DNA of 64,000 nt from Ixodes scapularis (GCF_016920785.2 NW_024609881.1:48826710-48890709), one strand, 5' to 3'. Shown: positions 34,242-46,059, numbered from the stretch's first letter. Notes: generated by a model from the letters alone, not told the origin. Translations and numbers: made by a program.

Positions 34242-35660
34242 TTGAAGGTAGACCAGCTAGCCTCTGTGCATCAAGTAGCGTCGTCTATACCTGAACATCA
34301 ACGGCAAGACTTTCTGGGCTTGGCAGTGCGTGCAGTGTTTCACCATTCACCCCCTCGGCCAAGCAGGCTTCCACTACGTGCGGCTGTGCAAGAGCTTCGC
34401 CAAGAACACCTAAAATTACTTGAATCGGACAAAACGGGTGTTTTTGTAATTTTGGAGGAAAGTGCTTTTAATGATAAGGTTCTTGATGCCTTGTCAAAGA
34501 ATTTTGAGCCCTTAAAAACAAGGCCTTCGGGTAGACTGCGTCCGAGGGCAAAGGAACTTTGTTCCTCCTTGAACTTGACCTCTCTTAAGAACGTCATTGG
34601 TAGTCCTGCCAAACAGTATTTGTCTGTTTTCTTTACTGCAAAGACTCACAAGTATGGAGTTCTCTTCAGGAGCATAATTTCAGAAATTGGGTGTTGGCAA
34701 AAGCCTCTGGGTCGTTATCTACAAAAACATTTGTCTAATATCATCCTCCCTCAGCCTTTCAGAGTCCAAAACTCCCTTGAATTAATCCCCCGCTTCGATT
34801 CGCTTCATTTTTGTTCCATCCCGCACTCAGTTATGTCTTTCGACATTGAAGATATGTATTACAACCTAGAACCAAAACTCATCTTAGATTCTGTGACTAA
34901 TGCAATCCATGAACACGGAATTTGCGACTTTCAAAATTCCTCCGGTGTTTCGGTTGAGGGCTTCATCGACCTGATAGATATTTATTTACAGTCCACTTTG
35001 GTAGAATACGAAGGAAATATTTACAGACAAAAGAAGGGAGTTTGTATAGGCTCTTGCCTTGCACCTGTCCTTAGTGAAATATTTCTTCTCTTTGTTGACA
35101 GGGCTATCAACGATCAGTTGAAAAAGTCCTTCCAGGGTTGCCTAGTTTTTAGGTATGTTGACGATTACTTGGTCATTTATCCAGATGCTGCGTCCGCTGA
35201 CAGCATCTTTGAAGTTTTCAAAGACTGTGCGGCAGGGCTTACTTTTACCCGGGAAAATCCTTCAGTGGAAGGATTACAATTTCTGGATTTACGATTGCAT
35301 CCTCATTCCTAAGGTGTTTGTTGGGCCTTCCAGCAGAGGTCGGAGAAGCCAGTCCTCCCTTTCACCAGTGCTCACTCCAAGTCCGTTAAGCATGGAATAG
35401 TAAGGTCACTTTTCAAGTCCTCATTCTCCAAGTCGTGCAAGCATTTCTCGGAAAGTAGCCTTAAGTTGCAGCAGCAGAGGTTAGAAAAAGCAGGCTATCC
35501 TGCTGACATACTTCGCTCCACCCTTGAGAGGTTCATTATCAAACCACAACTTCCGCAAGTTGTTTCAAAAAAGAAAGGTCGTTTCGCTGTGATTCCCTAC
35601 ATGCACAATTCCGCGCACCGTTTAAGGTCTATCGCGTCCAAGTCTGACACGAGTGTGGTT
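34242..35660 (+). pseudogene. PLE 1 reverse transcriptase
   Basis: Motifs: VMSFDIEDMYYNL (motif A Asp), GVCIGSCLAPVLSEIF (motif B), CLVFRYVDDYLVIY (YVDD, motif C), GLQFLDLRL (motif D/E region). PLE RTs are related to telomerase RT. One TAA at 35310-35312 interrupts the frame, which then continues (VCWAFQQRSEKP to LQQQRLEKAGYPADIL) towards the endonuclease. A T-run near 35659-35667 marks the frameshift to the next frame. Confidence 0.9.
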
Positions 35661-36132
35661 TTTTTCTTGTCGTATGCGCCTCAAACAGATGTGCAAAAAG
35701 GTTAATGGGAGCGACAGTCCCCGAGGGTGCAATGTAAAACATGCAAAAAAGTTCGTAGAATGCGAAGAAAGGAAGGTTTATTCGATTCCACTAAGCTGTG
35801 GCAGTCAGTACATTGGACAGACTGGGAGATGCGCCAACCACCGACTCAGAGAACATAACTTGGAAGCATCAAAGGCTTCAACTGAGTCGTATCACCCCAT
35901 TGTCGTTCACAGCCGCACATGCGATGACTGTACACCTCATTTTTCTAATACTAATATACTGGGCGGGCACAATAACAGATTTGGGAGAGAAATCATCGAC
36001 TCATTTGCCATGGGGACTGTTAACAACAACATTTCTGCACCGTCATTATCATTGACAAAGACAGAGGTCAAATTCTTAACACCAGAGATGACTAGAATAT
36101 TGACACCTCGTCGTGACGCTACAGCTTTTTAA
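35653..36132 (+). pseudogene. PLE 1 GIY-YIG endonuclease
   Basis: VYSIPLSCGSQYIGQTGR then NHRLREH is the GIY-YIG core (the Y-I-G and catalytic Arg region), preceded by a C-x-H/C-rich linker (CNVKHAKKFVEC) typical of PLE endonucleases. It runs to a TAA at 36130. The last 180 bp are inside the right pLTR. It would cut target DNA for retrotransposition. Confidence 0.85.
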
Positions 36133-36434
36133 ACTTTTATATTTATAGTACAATTCCCTTTTTGGACTGCAAACAAGAATAATTCCGCATTATCACTGAC
36201 AATGACCAAGGTTAATTCTAAGTAATCGAAAATAACTAGATTACTGATGCGCTTTTCAAACTTTTCTTTTAGTGTATTCCCTTTCCTTTATAACTAGTAT
36301 CTCCTTTCCCTCTTTGAGAACGTTGAGACCCTTGGGGGGCGGTTTTATCGTTGTGCCATTCTATGTTGTTGCTAAATGAAAGATGTCCTGTTCCCGTCCT
36401 CGTCCTCTCTGTTTTATACTTTCTAGTTTTGTAT
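35954..36434 (+). repeat. Right pLTR of PLE 1
   Basis: Direct copy of 33224-33702; ends TTTTGTAT followed by G and the GAGAGGG duplication. Confidence 0.9.
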
Positions 36435-36639
36435 GGAGAGGGCGCTGCTGTCGAACAAAATGGTGCCGCCCAGAGAGCGCTAAGTGGAATGGTCTATAAG
36501 CAAGATAGAAACGCAGCCAAGACGTTTTGGGAGCACTTGAACTCACTCGGTGAAACGACGCAAGCTAGACAGAGAGAGGTTCATACTCTCGCATAAGGGA
36601 ATTAGAGGGAGATGATACGATACAATATCTAGGAGCTAG

Positions 36640-37110
36640 GGATGCCGCGAACTTTTTTGAACCGAAGTTTCAATGATCGAATCAAGTGGTTTGGAAGGTT
36701 CGAAAGATTTCGAATTTTCGGCTTTTCTACATCGTAAAATTAGACGGAAGTCGAATTTTCGAGCTTGTTAAACTAAGTTCGATGCTTTTCGTATCGTCGA
36801 ACTTATTGCGCTAAAAAGTTCGATCCTTTTCGAACCTTCGAACTATTACACTGCAAAATTCGATGCTTGTCGAACTTTCAATCTTGGTAGACCAAAACAT
36901 GCGATGATTTTCGCACTTCCGAACTTTTTGCACTAATAATTTCGAAGAATTTCCTACGCTCAGGAATTCGATAGTTTTCAAAATTTCGGAATTATTTATC
37001 AAGAGAATTAGAAAAGTTTCGAACTTTCGAATCCTGAACTATCAAAAGGTCGACGAATTTCGAACTTTTAGAGTAAAAGTTCGACGTTCGTCGAACTTCG
37101 AAAGAGCGGC
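36640..37110. repeat. Diverged 41-bp TTCGAA-rich tandem repeat
   Basis: Words such as AGTTCGATGCTTTTCG recur (36776, 36817) with a 41-bp period and further diverged copies follow to about 37110, each with TTCGA/TCGAA cores spaced in both orientations. Copies differ at many positions, so the array is old. Confidence 0.7.
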
Positions 37111-38369
37111 GGACGGTTTCATTTGAATTCAAGTAGTGAGGTACATTCGTAATTTTTTTTTGAATTTTTACACGCGGTGCTGCGTTCCTTACGAAAGACA
37201 ATGCCGTTTATTTCTATGTTCTGGTTTTCTTAGTTTTAAAGAACTAGATTCCCGAAGGAGCGAGGAAGGACGACGGTTTCTTGACGATTGTCGTTTCTGC
37301 CATATTTGAAGCGCGCTATAGCCGAAGCTATTTATGGTAGAGATGTTAAAGTTTTTAAGAATGAACTATCTATAGCCTAGGTAGGTGTCATCTTAGGATG
37401 TGAATATTGTTATTCAAGATGAGTTTCGAAGAATTGTCCTAACATGTACCTACGTGCACTTATGCGCTAACCTTGTTTTTTTCTTTTGTTTCGCCTAAGT
37501 TGCTTGAGGTATCGCATTTAAATTTAAAACTACAGAAAGTACGTATCATTGCCATCTGCAGAATACAAAAAAACGTATTCATTGTTTTTTTCACGTTGAG
37601 GAATAAATTAACTCATGGGAGAAGATATCTAATATTGTTTAACTTCAGCACGTCATTAAAAAAAAAGCATTTGTTTTTCCGCTTCAGGTTCTTGGGACGT
37701 GTTTCTTTTAGCCTGTACACATTTTGGTAAGAGAAACTTGTTTCGAAGCTCTGAGCCTCTGAATATGCAACAATACAACACTTCCGGCGAATTCTTGATA
37801 GCCTCTTTTTTTCAGCTTTTTATCTCCGCATTTATTATGTTTTTTTTTTTGTTTTTTTTTTTCAATGGCAGAGTTATTTAGGTCGAAAAGACAGCTTTCT
37901 TCCGAACCACTATAAGCATATGACAAGTTTCTGACAACGAGTTTCCGACAATGACCATCTGCGAGATCTTTTATGCAGTGAAGAACGGCAGTAGGCTATA
38001 CATAGGCGTTTCCTCCGTCCCGGAAAATAAACCCCCAGGACAATTACAGACTTAATTTGCTATTTGCCAGCGCCACTGGGGTGGCGTTCGATCGGATTAC
38101 TACCAGCGTGCAAGGGGTAGGGAGGTAGTTTACCAGGTCGCTTCAAGGTTTTTCTGAGCCTCAACTTCCTCACCGCCCCTGGCCGATTCGAACTGGATGA
38201 GTATCGTAAAACAGTGCGTTTGTGTGATCACTACTGTGTGATGCACGTTAGAGACCCCCCCTGGGCTGGCGGTCACAATTACTGATCTATGGTAACACGC
38301 CACTCTGTACTGGCAAATATAAAACGCTATGGCAGGGAATTCTGCCGTACGTACCTTATGTTACTATTA
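37111..38369. other. AT-rich spacer, no gene
   Basis: Contains short T-runs (about 37835-37860) and no frame with a recognised motif. Confidence 0.5.
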
Positions 38370-38379
38370 AAACCCTGGC

Positions 38380-39660
38380 TTGCAATTTCTGCTATCCAAA
38401 GGACTGGACTATGCCCTTGCTCCACGGTACGTTCCAAAACCTGACTTCATAATTGAAATTGAAGAGAAACTCAGGCATGTGCACGATGTCACAGGGGTAA
38501 ATCTCGCGAGAAGCCGCGTTGTCAGTGTTTCGAACAATGTGAAACCGGCCGGGTCAAATTTAGATCAACAAGAACGCATTGCTCTTAATGTGTTGAAGTC
38601 AGACAGCTCCATCATGATTTTAAAGGCCGACAAAGGAAAAGAAACCGTTGTGCTTGATAGGGTTTACTACATGAAGAAGATGTATGAAGTTATAAATGAC
38701 AGTCGCTATTTCGTGAGGCTATCAAGAGATCCCGCTGCTAAGTCCGAAAGAGAGTTAGCTGACCTCCTTCGAGAGCTGAAAAAGAAAGGACGCATCAGTG
38801 ACGACCTATACCGTCGTCTCTTCTCCTTTGACGCCGCGGCACCCAAGATGTATGGACTCCCCAAAATTCACAAACCGGGTTGCCCCCTACGCCCGATTGT
38901 ATATGTTATTGGTTCATCCACTTACAGCCTTTCCAAATATCTGGTTACGATTCTGAGCCCTCTTACGGGAAACAATGAGTTTAGCGTCCGGAATTCCTGT
39001 GACTTTGTTGAACTTATACGCGCTCAGACCCTGCTACCGCACGAGGCTATGGTATCCTTTGATGTGATTTCATTATTTACGAATGTCCCCAACGCCCTGG
39101 CGGTTGATGTCGCCCGTGACCGGTTGTTGGCAGACCAGTCGTTGTCCACTCGCACAACCCTCCTTGTTGATGACGTTATACTCCTTTTGCGTTTTTGTCT
39201 CAACCAGTGAAATTTTAGTTTTAATGGGGTCATATATCATCAGGTCAGCGGATGCTCTATGGGGAGTCCAGTGTCCGTAACCGTCTCGAATCTCGTCATG
39301 GAATATGTTGAGGAAAAGGTAATGTCTGGCATTGATTTCCCCGTGAAGTTCTACCGTCGCTATGTCGATGACACTTTTGTAATAGTTAACAGAGAGAACG
39401 TAACCGATTTTCACCGCAATTTGAATAGTGTCCACCCCTCAATTCAGTTCACCTGCGAACATGAAACCAATAGTACCTTGCCGTTTTTATATGTACGTGT
39501 CCATAGAACAAGTGAATCTTTCTTTAAGATGGAGACATCCGTATATGGTAAACCATGTGACAGACAAAACTTTCTTCACTACCACTCTCATCACCCTACT
39601 CAACACAAAAGCTCAGTTGTAAGATCGTTGCCTTCATCGTTCAGAAACAGTCCCATCTAA
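38380..39660 (+). pseudogene. PLE 2 reverse transcriptase
   Basis: Motifs: ILKADKGKETVVLDR, PKMYGLPKIHKPGCPLRPIV (PLE-typical), AMVSFDVISLFTNVP (motif A), GCSMGSPVSVTVSNLVMEYV (motif B), FYRRYVDDTFVI (YVDD motif C), STLPFLYVRV. A TGA at 39208-39210 interrupts one otherwise continuous frame. After 39660 the frame shifts to reach the endonuclease. There is no ATG at 38380; the frame begins with TTG, so the true start is lost. Confidence 0.9.
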
Positions 39661-39679
39661 CTCAACACTTAGCGATCAA

Positions 39680-40273
39680 GAACTTAGCCATGTGCGGGAG
39701 GCTTTGAAGAAACGTAACTACCCCGACCGGTTTATCAATCGCGTTAAGAAATAAATGTCCCGTCGGCGCCCGGATCGAGCCGAACGAACACGTGACGTCG
39801 TGTGCATCCCGTACGTTAAGGGGGTTTCGGAGGCATTGGGACGCGCCCTTAGGCCGTTGGGGGTACGAACTGTATATAAACCCTACAGAACAATTGTCAA
39901 TGTTATCTCCAAGCCAAAAGACCCGACCCCGCCAGAGGTAGAAAGGGTCGTGATCTACCGGGTGCAGTGCAAGGAATGTGACGCTTCCTACATTGGAGAG
40001 ACGGAACGAAAAAGAAAAACAAGACTAAAAGAACACGCACAGGATGTCGCCAATTCCACGAGCGCCACCCGCTTCAAGTCCGAACTCGTCGACCATGCAT
40101 GGACGTCAGGACACCAATTTGACTTTGACAAGGCGAGGGATAAAAGGTGGGGACCGAGGAAGCTGCTGGAATCTTGGTTCATCCAGAACGACAAACGCGG
40201 ACGTGATTCATCGCTGGTAAACAAGAACCGTGGCCCCCTGCCGGGCGTGTACACAAACTTTATGCCTAAATAG
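39680..40273 (+). pseudogene. PLE 2 GIY-YIG endonuclease
   Basis: Upstream piece LSHVREALKKRNYPDRFINR, a TAA at 39752-39754, then from ATG 39755 a linker (VCIPYVKGVSEALGRAL) and the GIY-YIG core VIYRVQCKECDASYIGET with the RLKEH helix. It ends naturally at 40271-40273 (YTNFMPK). The C-x2-C ahead of YIG is common in PLE endonucleases. Confidence 0.85.
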
Positions 40274-40313
40274 CCGAACTTTTTTGTGCGACTCTCACTC
40301 GCTCTGCGCTCTA

Positions 40314-40366
40314 CTGAAGATGCCTCCCGCATGGGAGGCGAAACGTTTAATTAAATTGTTATTTTT
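40314..40366 (+). ncRNA. Candidate hammerhead ribozyme core after PLE 2
   Basis: CTGAAGA (fits CUGANGA) is followed by a perfect 7-bp stem GCCTCCC/GGGAGGC closed by GCAT, then GAAA. A short helix III could pair ACG with a downstream TGU before a U. Stem I is not evident. Hammerhead motifs are known in PLE terminal regions, and this one lies 41 bp after the endonuclease stop. Confidence 0.45.
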
Positions 40367-40526
40367 GTGATGTCAAGCCGTTTTTGTTATTACATTTATC
40401 ATGTCTTCGCCCGGCTTCTGGAGTATTTTTGCGCTCCTAATAGACCCCTTTCGGAATTTTTGAAACACAAAAAAAAATTTAGCCGGAATAGTAAAACATC
40501 TAGCAACATTGGGTGATCGCCGCCAT

Positions 40527-42935
40527 TACGCAGGTATGGTGTACTAGAAGACTGGGCAGTGTAGCGAGCGCCGGCGGAGAGGTGGCTCTTTCAGCGATGA
40601 CCGGATCGGTGGCCGCGAGAGGGCGCAACGTGTAGTAGGCGTGCTGCCGGAGTGCAGAGCGCAGGCAGCGGTAGCGCTTGGCTGGCGTGGCGTTCCGCAC
40701 GGGTTCGATTGTTTCGTATTGTTTGGCTAACTCTTTACGGTATTCTTTATTTCTGCTGTTTCACATATGATTTATCGCACTAGTTCGTTGCCAAATGCTT
40801 TGCCCGAGACGTGCATCTTCGGGCAGGACGCCACAGTAAACATCCCGACACTGCTAGCGCGAACAAGACATCGGCGCTTTCTCGGATTTACTTCGAAAGA
40901 GTATTAGTGAGGACGAACTTTTAGCACCTGCATTATAGACCCGAATGAGCTTTTTTTTCAGCAGTTAGAACTTTGCTGAGATCCTTTGGTTTTTCATAGA
41001 AAAACTGGCGATCGCTTGTTCGCACTAATAATGTTGCGTTCTGAATAGGCGGGAAATCCATCCCCCAGGGAAACGTTTGGGAAGTCTCTTGTAAGAGACG
41101 TCCCAAACGTGTGTAATCCCCTGGATAACGTAGGATAAGCATGCTGATGGCATGATACCTAAACAAATGTGTGCTTTTGTGAACCTATAATTTCGCTGTC
41201 ACTGTAGTTGTGATCGGCTCCATATCACATGAGCGAATGACATTTTAGCGAACAGCGACATTTGAGCGAATCGACGTTTTAGCGAATAACGGGGGCGCGC
41301 GTTAACCCATCCGCCGCGCTGCGCTTTACGCCACTTCGCCGGCGACAGTCTGCGGCGGCTCATTACAAAAATGTGAATTCATTTGGTCCACCCGAAAACG
41401 CCGCTTCGCGGCGTCCGACTCTTCGCAGTTGTGATCAATGAATTCCGTGGTTGAAGCGCACTACCCTAATGAATTAACGTTTGGGAAAACAAAATGGGGC
41501 TTACAAAACGGATTATATTGTCTACTTCCGTAGGCTGCATGTGATGGAGGTGCCACTGTCGACTCTCGCAACTACCTCCACGGGCTTTCGAAGGAATTTC
41601 CAGCACTAGCTTTTATCGTGTTTGCTGTTACTACGTAGGGTTTTCATACAGGACTGTGCGAATAGTTAGAAAAATGTATCCACTCACCAGCTCTGATAGT
41701 AACCACAGTGGATAAATTCTTATTTATCCACTGAGCACCAGCTATATTGATATGTGGGCACCAGGGCGCACAGATAAATTTTTAATTATACACTGGGCAC
41801 CAGCCACTAGCGCACTGATGAGATTAATGAGGTGCTTCCCAAGGATTCCGGAGGCGACGGTACTTGCTTTTCCCAAGAGCTCGGGAGAGGGGGGCTCTCG
41901 AGCTCCCCCGTAGTCGGCGCCTGTGGCGTTTTGTACCTCTACATTCTCCAACGTGAGGTCATGATCTTGATGAGCTTTGACATCTTCAGGATAAATTACT
42001 CAGTATCTTCCGCTGGGCCATAAGACCCTTCAATTTACTTGCGGTAAAAAAAGAGGCCTCTTAGCACCTCCTCATTGAAGAGACGGAGTGCTGGGCCAAC
42101 CTTCATCTTTTTAAAGCTGTTAGGAAAAAAAAAATGATTTGCTGATGTGAGGCCATAACCTTTAACGTCACATTTTCACAATCACTTCTCGAAGCCTTTC
42201 TAATGCAGTCAGCGTGCACAGGACCCTTCGGTGTGTTCAAACCAGTGTCTATAAAACCGATTTAGCATATACTTTAGAGTGCAAAAAGTCCGAAAAAAAA
42301 CGTAGAGGACGACTGTCATGACTGCCTGCATTACATGAAGCAGAGTCTCCCTGTCACTCCTTTTAATGTTGCGGGACGACGACTGACGCCGATCGAACTC
42401 GCGAGGGGCACGAAAAAGGGAACGGGCTTCTTTGCAGGACCGGTAGCCACTGTTGCAAGTCCCGGCACGGGCCCCAGGAATTGAGGTTAGGGAGGGGGGT
42501 TTGGGGGGGCATTGAGAATATAAGAGTCGTTGCGAATTAAAGGGGTGCTTTCGGAAAAACAAGGGGGAAGTACACCCCCGTAGAGGGGTGTAGGGAAGTC
42601 ACTGCCCCGACACAAAACACGTCCCGTCTCTCTTGTCCCGACGTTTTTCCGTCATTGCACGCGTTGTCTACATCCCACTGAACGGCACCGATCACAATCC
42701 ATTTCACTCAACCATTAAAAAAAAAACTGCAGCAAAACAAGGCGACGACGCGAACCACGCCGATCACAAGCAGTACGACCACACGGCAATCCAAGCGGGA
42801 AGGAGCACGCCTGTTACCCGCAGCGCCCCCTGGCGTCCTTGCGCGCCGTCATCGCTGTGCCGACCTCCTCCCTCCGTTGCTTCTCGGCGCGGACGACACA
42901 CTGCCCAGTTTTAGTACACCATAACGCAGGGTTCA
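40527..42935. repeat. Inner inverted repeat pair, about 110-bp arms
   Basis: TATGGTGTACTAGAAGACTG with GGGCAGTGT at about 40534-40562 is matched on the opposite strand by ACACTGCCCAGTTTTAGTAC near 42899-42925, with looser matching beyond. This could be a nested MITE or a subterminal repeat of the 4.2-kb element. Confidence 0.6.
41066..41125. repeat. Short hairpin
   Basis: CGTTTGGGAAGTCTCTT (41074-41090) and AAGAGACGTCCCAAACG (41093-41109) form 17-bp arms with one mismatch and a 2-bp loop; CCAGGG/CCCTGG outside extend it loosely. Confidence 0.7.
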
Positions 42936-44457
42936 ACTTTGGTTCAACTCGTTCGACCGGTCGGCGCGCAGCCTAGCCGCCGTAGCGTTTCGAGCTATGG
43001 CTTGTGCGGGTGTTTTCCCGATCACCTGTTGGACTAATGATCTATCGATACTGCCACATATAAGTGACAGATAGGTGGAGCAGTTTTACAGGAGCCGGTC
43101 AGGCACTGACCGGTGCATGGAAAGAAGCTACAACTTCTTCGTCGAAGCATACGTGGTCCCCGCATCGATAAAGGCTAACTACTCACGGAACAGGCAAGTT
43201 CCTTCTTGGTTTGTAGTGATTTTTTTTTAGTAACATTTTTTTAATTTTAACACAGTTAATCATAGTGATCGCGCTTTTAGAGTGGCCACTCCGAACGACC
43301 CGGTACGCTGCCCCCGTCGTGAGCTTGTCGTTCGGTGACAGCCGAGAACTCGCTCGTTTTCTTTTTCGTACCCCTCCAATAAACTTACGACCGCGTACCA
43401 GTAACTGCAAAAGGTGCCTCACGAGTCACAACCTTGAGTGTTTAAGAAATCGCAATCGCAAATCGTACAGAACAGCAGAAAAGGTTGTAGGGGTGGGTGG
43501 CAGGCAGCATTTTAAATTCCTTCCTCGGTAACCTTTTGAACACTAAGAAGTTACGCGGTTTGTGGCCTTCCTCACAAAGCTACAGAGTAGGCTTTCCAGA
43601 ACCACTGATGTATCGGGTTTATTTCACGGCGTTTGTAAACGTACCACTTTGTTTTAATCCACTCGAAATGCGACATTGCAAAAAAAAAAAAAAAAGTGTG
43701 CTGGAACTGATTTTTATTTGCACAGAAAATATGCACAGCTGTTTGGAGTGTAAAACCGGTGTATAATTTTTTTTTTATTCAATTCAGCGCAGGAAGTTTC
43801 TTCATCAAGGGTTCCTGCTACCGAAGCAAGAAGAAGACCCAAGAACAACATACAATGTGTTCAGGAATAAAAACCGTTGAATAGAATAACAATTGTCGAA
43901 CATGCTCTAAACACCAACTCTTTGGCTGCATGCTCACAAATTTCCAAACTGATTAGTAGCGTGACGTCCTTAAACGTCTAGCGGTACGGCCTTGGCACTC
44001 TGTTCAGGCCACGACTCCAAAAGTTCCCACGATCGCAAGGCGGGTTCGAGTGATCTTCAGACTCGGTGTACACTTCATTTAGTCCGTACACCCCCTCCAC
44101 CCGACGTCTGTTTTCTGGAAAACTCTTTACCGGCGTGAGTAAAGGAAACGAACTTACGGAAGAAGTAATGATGCATCTACACGCCGAACAACCTAAAATT
44201 GCCTCGGTGTCAGTGAAGAAGCACTGAAGGAGGGAGCCGCTCGCGCATGTGAGCCGCGCACTGAACCGCGGCCGTACCTCTCTAGTTAAAGACGGGGCGC
44301 GACACACGGCCACACTACTACAACATATAATCGTTTGCGATGCTTCCGCTTACGGATTATAAGAGCGTTTTCTTGTCTAACCCGCGAAAGTTTTGTAAAC
44401 AACACGAGGACTCTCGGTTTTTCTTTGTGAACACTTTAGAACTTGTCTGACACGTAC

Positions 44458-44523
44458 CTTTTTTCCGTCTCCGTCAACGTATCCATCCTGCGTACACAAA
44501 GGTACGCAGCAATGCGATGGCAT
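44458..44523 (-). pseudogene. Possible THAP zinc-finger first exon
   Basis: Minus ATG at 44523 gives MPSHCCVPLCTQDGYVDGDG and KK, then GTACGTG, a splice donor. M-P-x-x-C-C-V-P-x-C is the start of THAP (C2CH) DNA-binding domains, which P-element-like transposases carry at the N-terminus. The next THAP exon was not found on the minus strand to the left. Too short to be sure. Confidence 0.4.
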
Positions 44524-44731
44524 ATTGATGCGGCGCGCAGACTGGGACTCAAAGTGTAAGCAGCACCGTTGTAGGCGGTAAGATGCAGGCGGTTCTGGCG
44601 GGACCCCTGCGTGATGGCGGCGGACCTATAGTTGCAGTTGCGTGCAACAGGTGGCGCTCTACTCCGAAAGGGGTCTATTTCACCGGTACGACAGCCATGG
44701 GAGGCCACTGCGAGCGAGTGGGGACAGAAAT

Positions 44732-46059
44732 CAGACTTGGACGTAGTTCAACTACTCTACTCATACTACATTAGTTTAACTACTTTTTCGAGTAACTTGG
44801 TAACTTTCAATTACAACTTGATTTGGGTAATTAGTAGTTTAATTTAACTACTTTTTTCAGGTAACTTCTACTCAAATCGAACGCAGGAAGAGATGCTTGC
44901 TGAACAAGCCTTGGTCGGGTATTGACCTGATCCGGTAATGCACACAAGCGCTGCGTTTCCAGCTGCAACCGTGAAAGACGGGGACACTCTGAGAGTTGTT
45001 GTTTTCGTGCTGTCTGTCTTTAGTGAGTTCTGACTCAAGCGGTAGGTTCCACGGGAGGCGCCACTGGAATGACCTCGCAGCTGGGCGCCTTGTCGTCAGC
45101 GCATACGCCTTTGCAAAGCCGGATTCTCCCGCGCACAAACCCTGGTACGGATAATCCGTTCATGGGAGCACGTTCCCGCTTACAGCTGCAACTGTATGCG
45201 AGCGACGATGCTTGTTCACGTAATCCTTCGCGTCCTTCCGACCATCCATGCCTGGGAGACCTCCTCTTTGTTAAAAATGATTCCGGCGAGTCAGAATGTT
45301 GTAGTCGCCGGCGAGGATTGCGAGTTACCCTTGGGAGATCCTTTAGTTGAACCCAATTTTTGTTTCAGTAGCGTAGCACTAGCACTACGACGTGACGCGC
45401 AGTCGTCCGGATGATCTCATCGTCGCGGCGCGAGACTTGAACCCTTGACGGTCTGGTGCACTCGCCCAGCGTACTCTCAGAACGACGTCGGAATGAAGAG
45501 GGGCCAGTCATAACAATCTCAACTTGACGAAGAAAAAAAAAAAAAGAAGGAAAGTTTGTTATTAAAGACCCTCTACCCGAGGCAAACCTCACAAGTTTCG
45601 TCATGGACTCCTAAGATGCCGACACTCGCTTACCCGACCCCGCACGGCCTGTTTCACAAATTCAACGCTGCCGTTCCATCCAGCCCGTCGGCGGAACGTC
45701 TATTTAGCTGGGCTGGGGACGTCTTTAGAAGGAAATGGGGAAAACTCTCCTATCAAGAACTTTGAAAGTCAATTGCTTCTGCGAGCGAGTAAACTATTTT
45801 GGCGAAAACGCAAGCCATAAATAGACTGCATTTATTTTAGGCTCGCAGGGTTTTTCATTGATCAAAACTGCTGTTCATACCACAAATATATAAAAAAGTA
45901 ACTTCGAAAGTAACTTCAAAGTAACTCGCTACTTTTTACAGTAGTTAGTAGTTTACTCAATTACTATTACGAATGCGTAATTTCTACTCTACTCCAATTA
46001 CTTTTGGCGCCGATACTCACTAACTTAACTACCTTTTTTGAGTAATTTGTACATGTCTG
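44732..46059 (+). mobile_element. hAT transposon, internally deleted, 1.33 kb
   Basis: The termini CAGACTTGGACGTAGTTCAA (44732) and ACATGTCTG (to 46059) are imperfect TIRs, each with an inner AGTAACT/AGTTACT-rich zone (44750-44880 and 45890-46050). The 8-bp duplication ACAGAAAT is perfect on both sides (44724-44731 and 46060-46067). The only coding remnant is a hAT dimerisation domain. Confidence 0.9.
45556..45820 (+). pseudogene. hAT transposase C-terminal dimerisation domain
   Basis: LFHKFNAAVPSSPSAERLFS then AGDVFRRKWGKLS contains the S-x-A/S-x-E-R-L-F-S motif of the hAT C-terminal domain. The frame shifts at about 45760 and continues FESQLLLRASKLFW to a TAA at 45818-45820. Catalytic core and BED finger are absent, so the element is non-autonomous. 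Confidence 0.85.

Larger units (their letters stand above)
33106..36435 (+). mobile_element. Penelope-like element with pLTRs and inverted 5' piece
   Basis: RT and GIY-YIG endonuclease are flanked by direct repeats (pLTRs, 33224-33702 and 35954-36434), and the left pLTR is preceded by an inverted copy of its own end (33106-33226). GAGAGGG is duplicated on both sides (33099-33105 and 36436-36442). This tandem-plus-inverted layout and a GIY-YIG domain are established features of Penelope-like retroelements. The reading frame is broken by one stop and one or more frameshifts. Confidence 0.9.
38370..40370 (+). mobile_element. Second Penelope-like element, 5' truncated
   Basis: RT and GIY-YIG segments of a family different from PLE 1. 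The frame is closed by a TAA upstream at about 38365, and no N-terminal part or pLTR was seen upstream, so it is 5' truncated as often happens. A hammerhead-like motif follows the ORF at 40314. The 3' end is uncertain. Confidence 0.8.
40441..44677 (-). mobile_element. TIR DNA transposon with possible THAP exon, 4.2 kb
   Basis: Ends ATAGACCCCTTTCGGA (40440) and TCCGAAAGGGGTCTAT (to 44678) are perfect 16-bp inverted repeats, with further similarity inward (CGCCGCCAT and CACGCAGG words at about 40525 and 44610). No clear target duplication. A THAP-like first exon lies on the minus strand just inside the right end, suggesting a P-element-like transposon. It holds a second inverted-repeat pair at 40527-42935. 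Confidence 0.6.

Noticed and set aside
33224..36434. LTR retrotransposon interpretation of the direct repeats
   Set aside because: The coding part is PLE RT plus GIY-YIG without gag, protease or integrase, there is no PBS, and an inverted piece precedes the left repeat; these are pLTRs.
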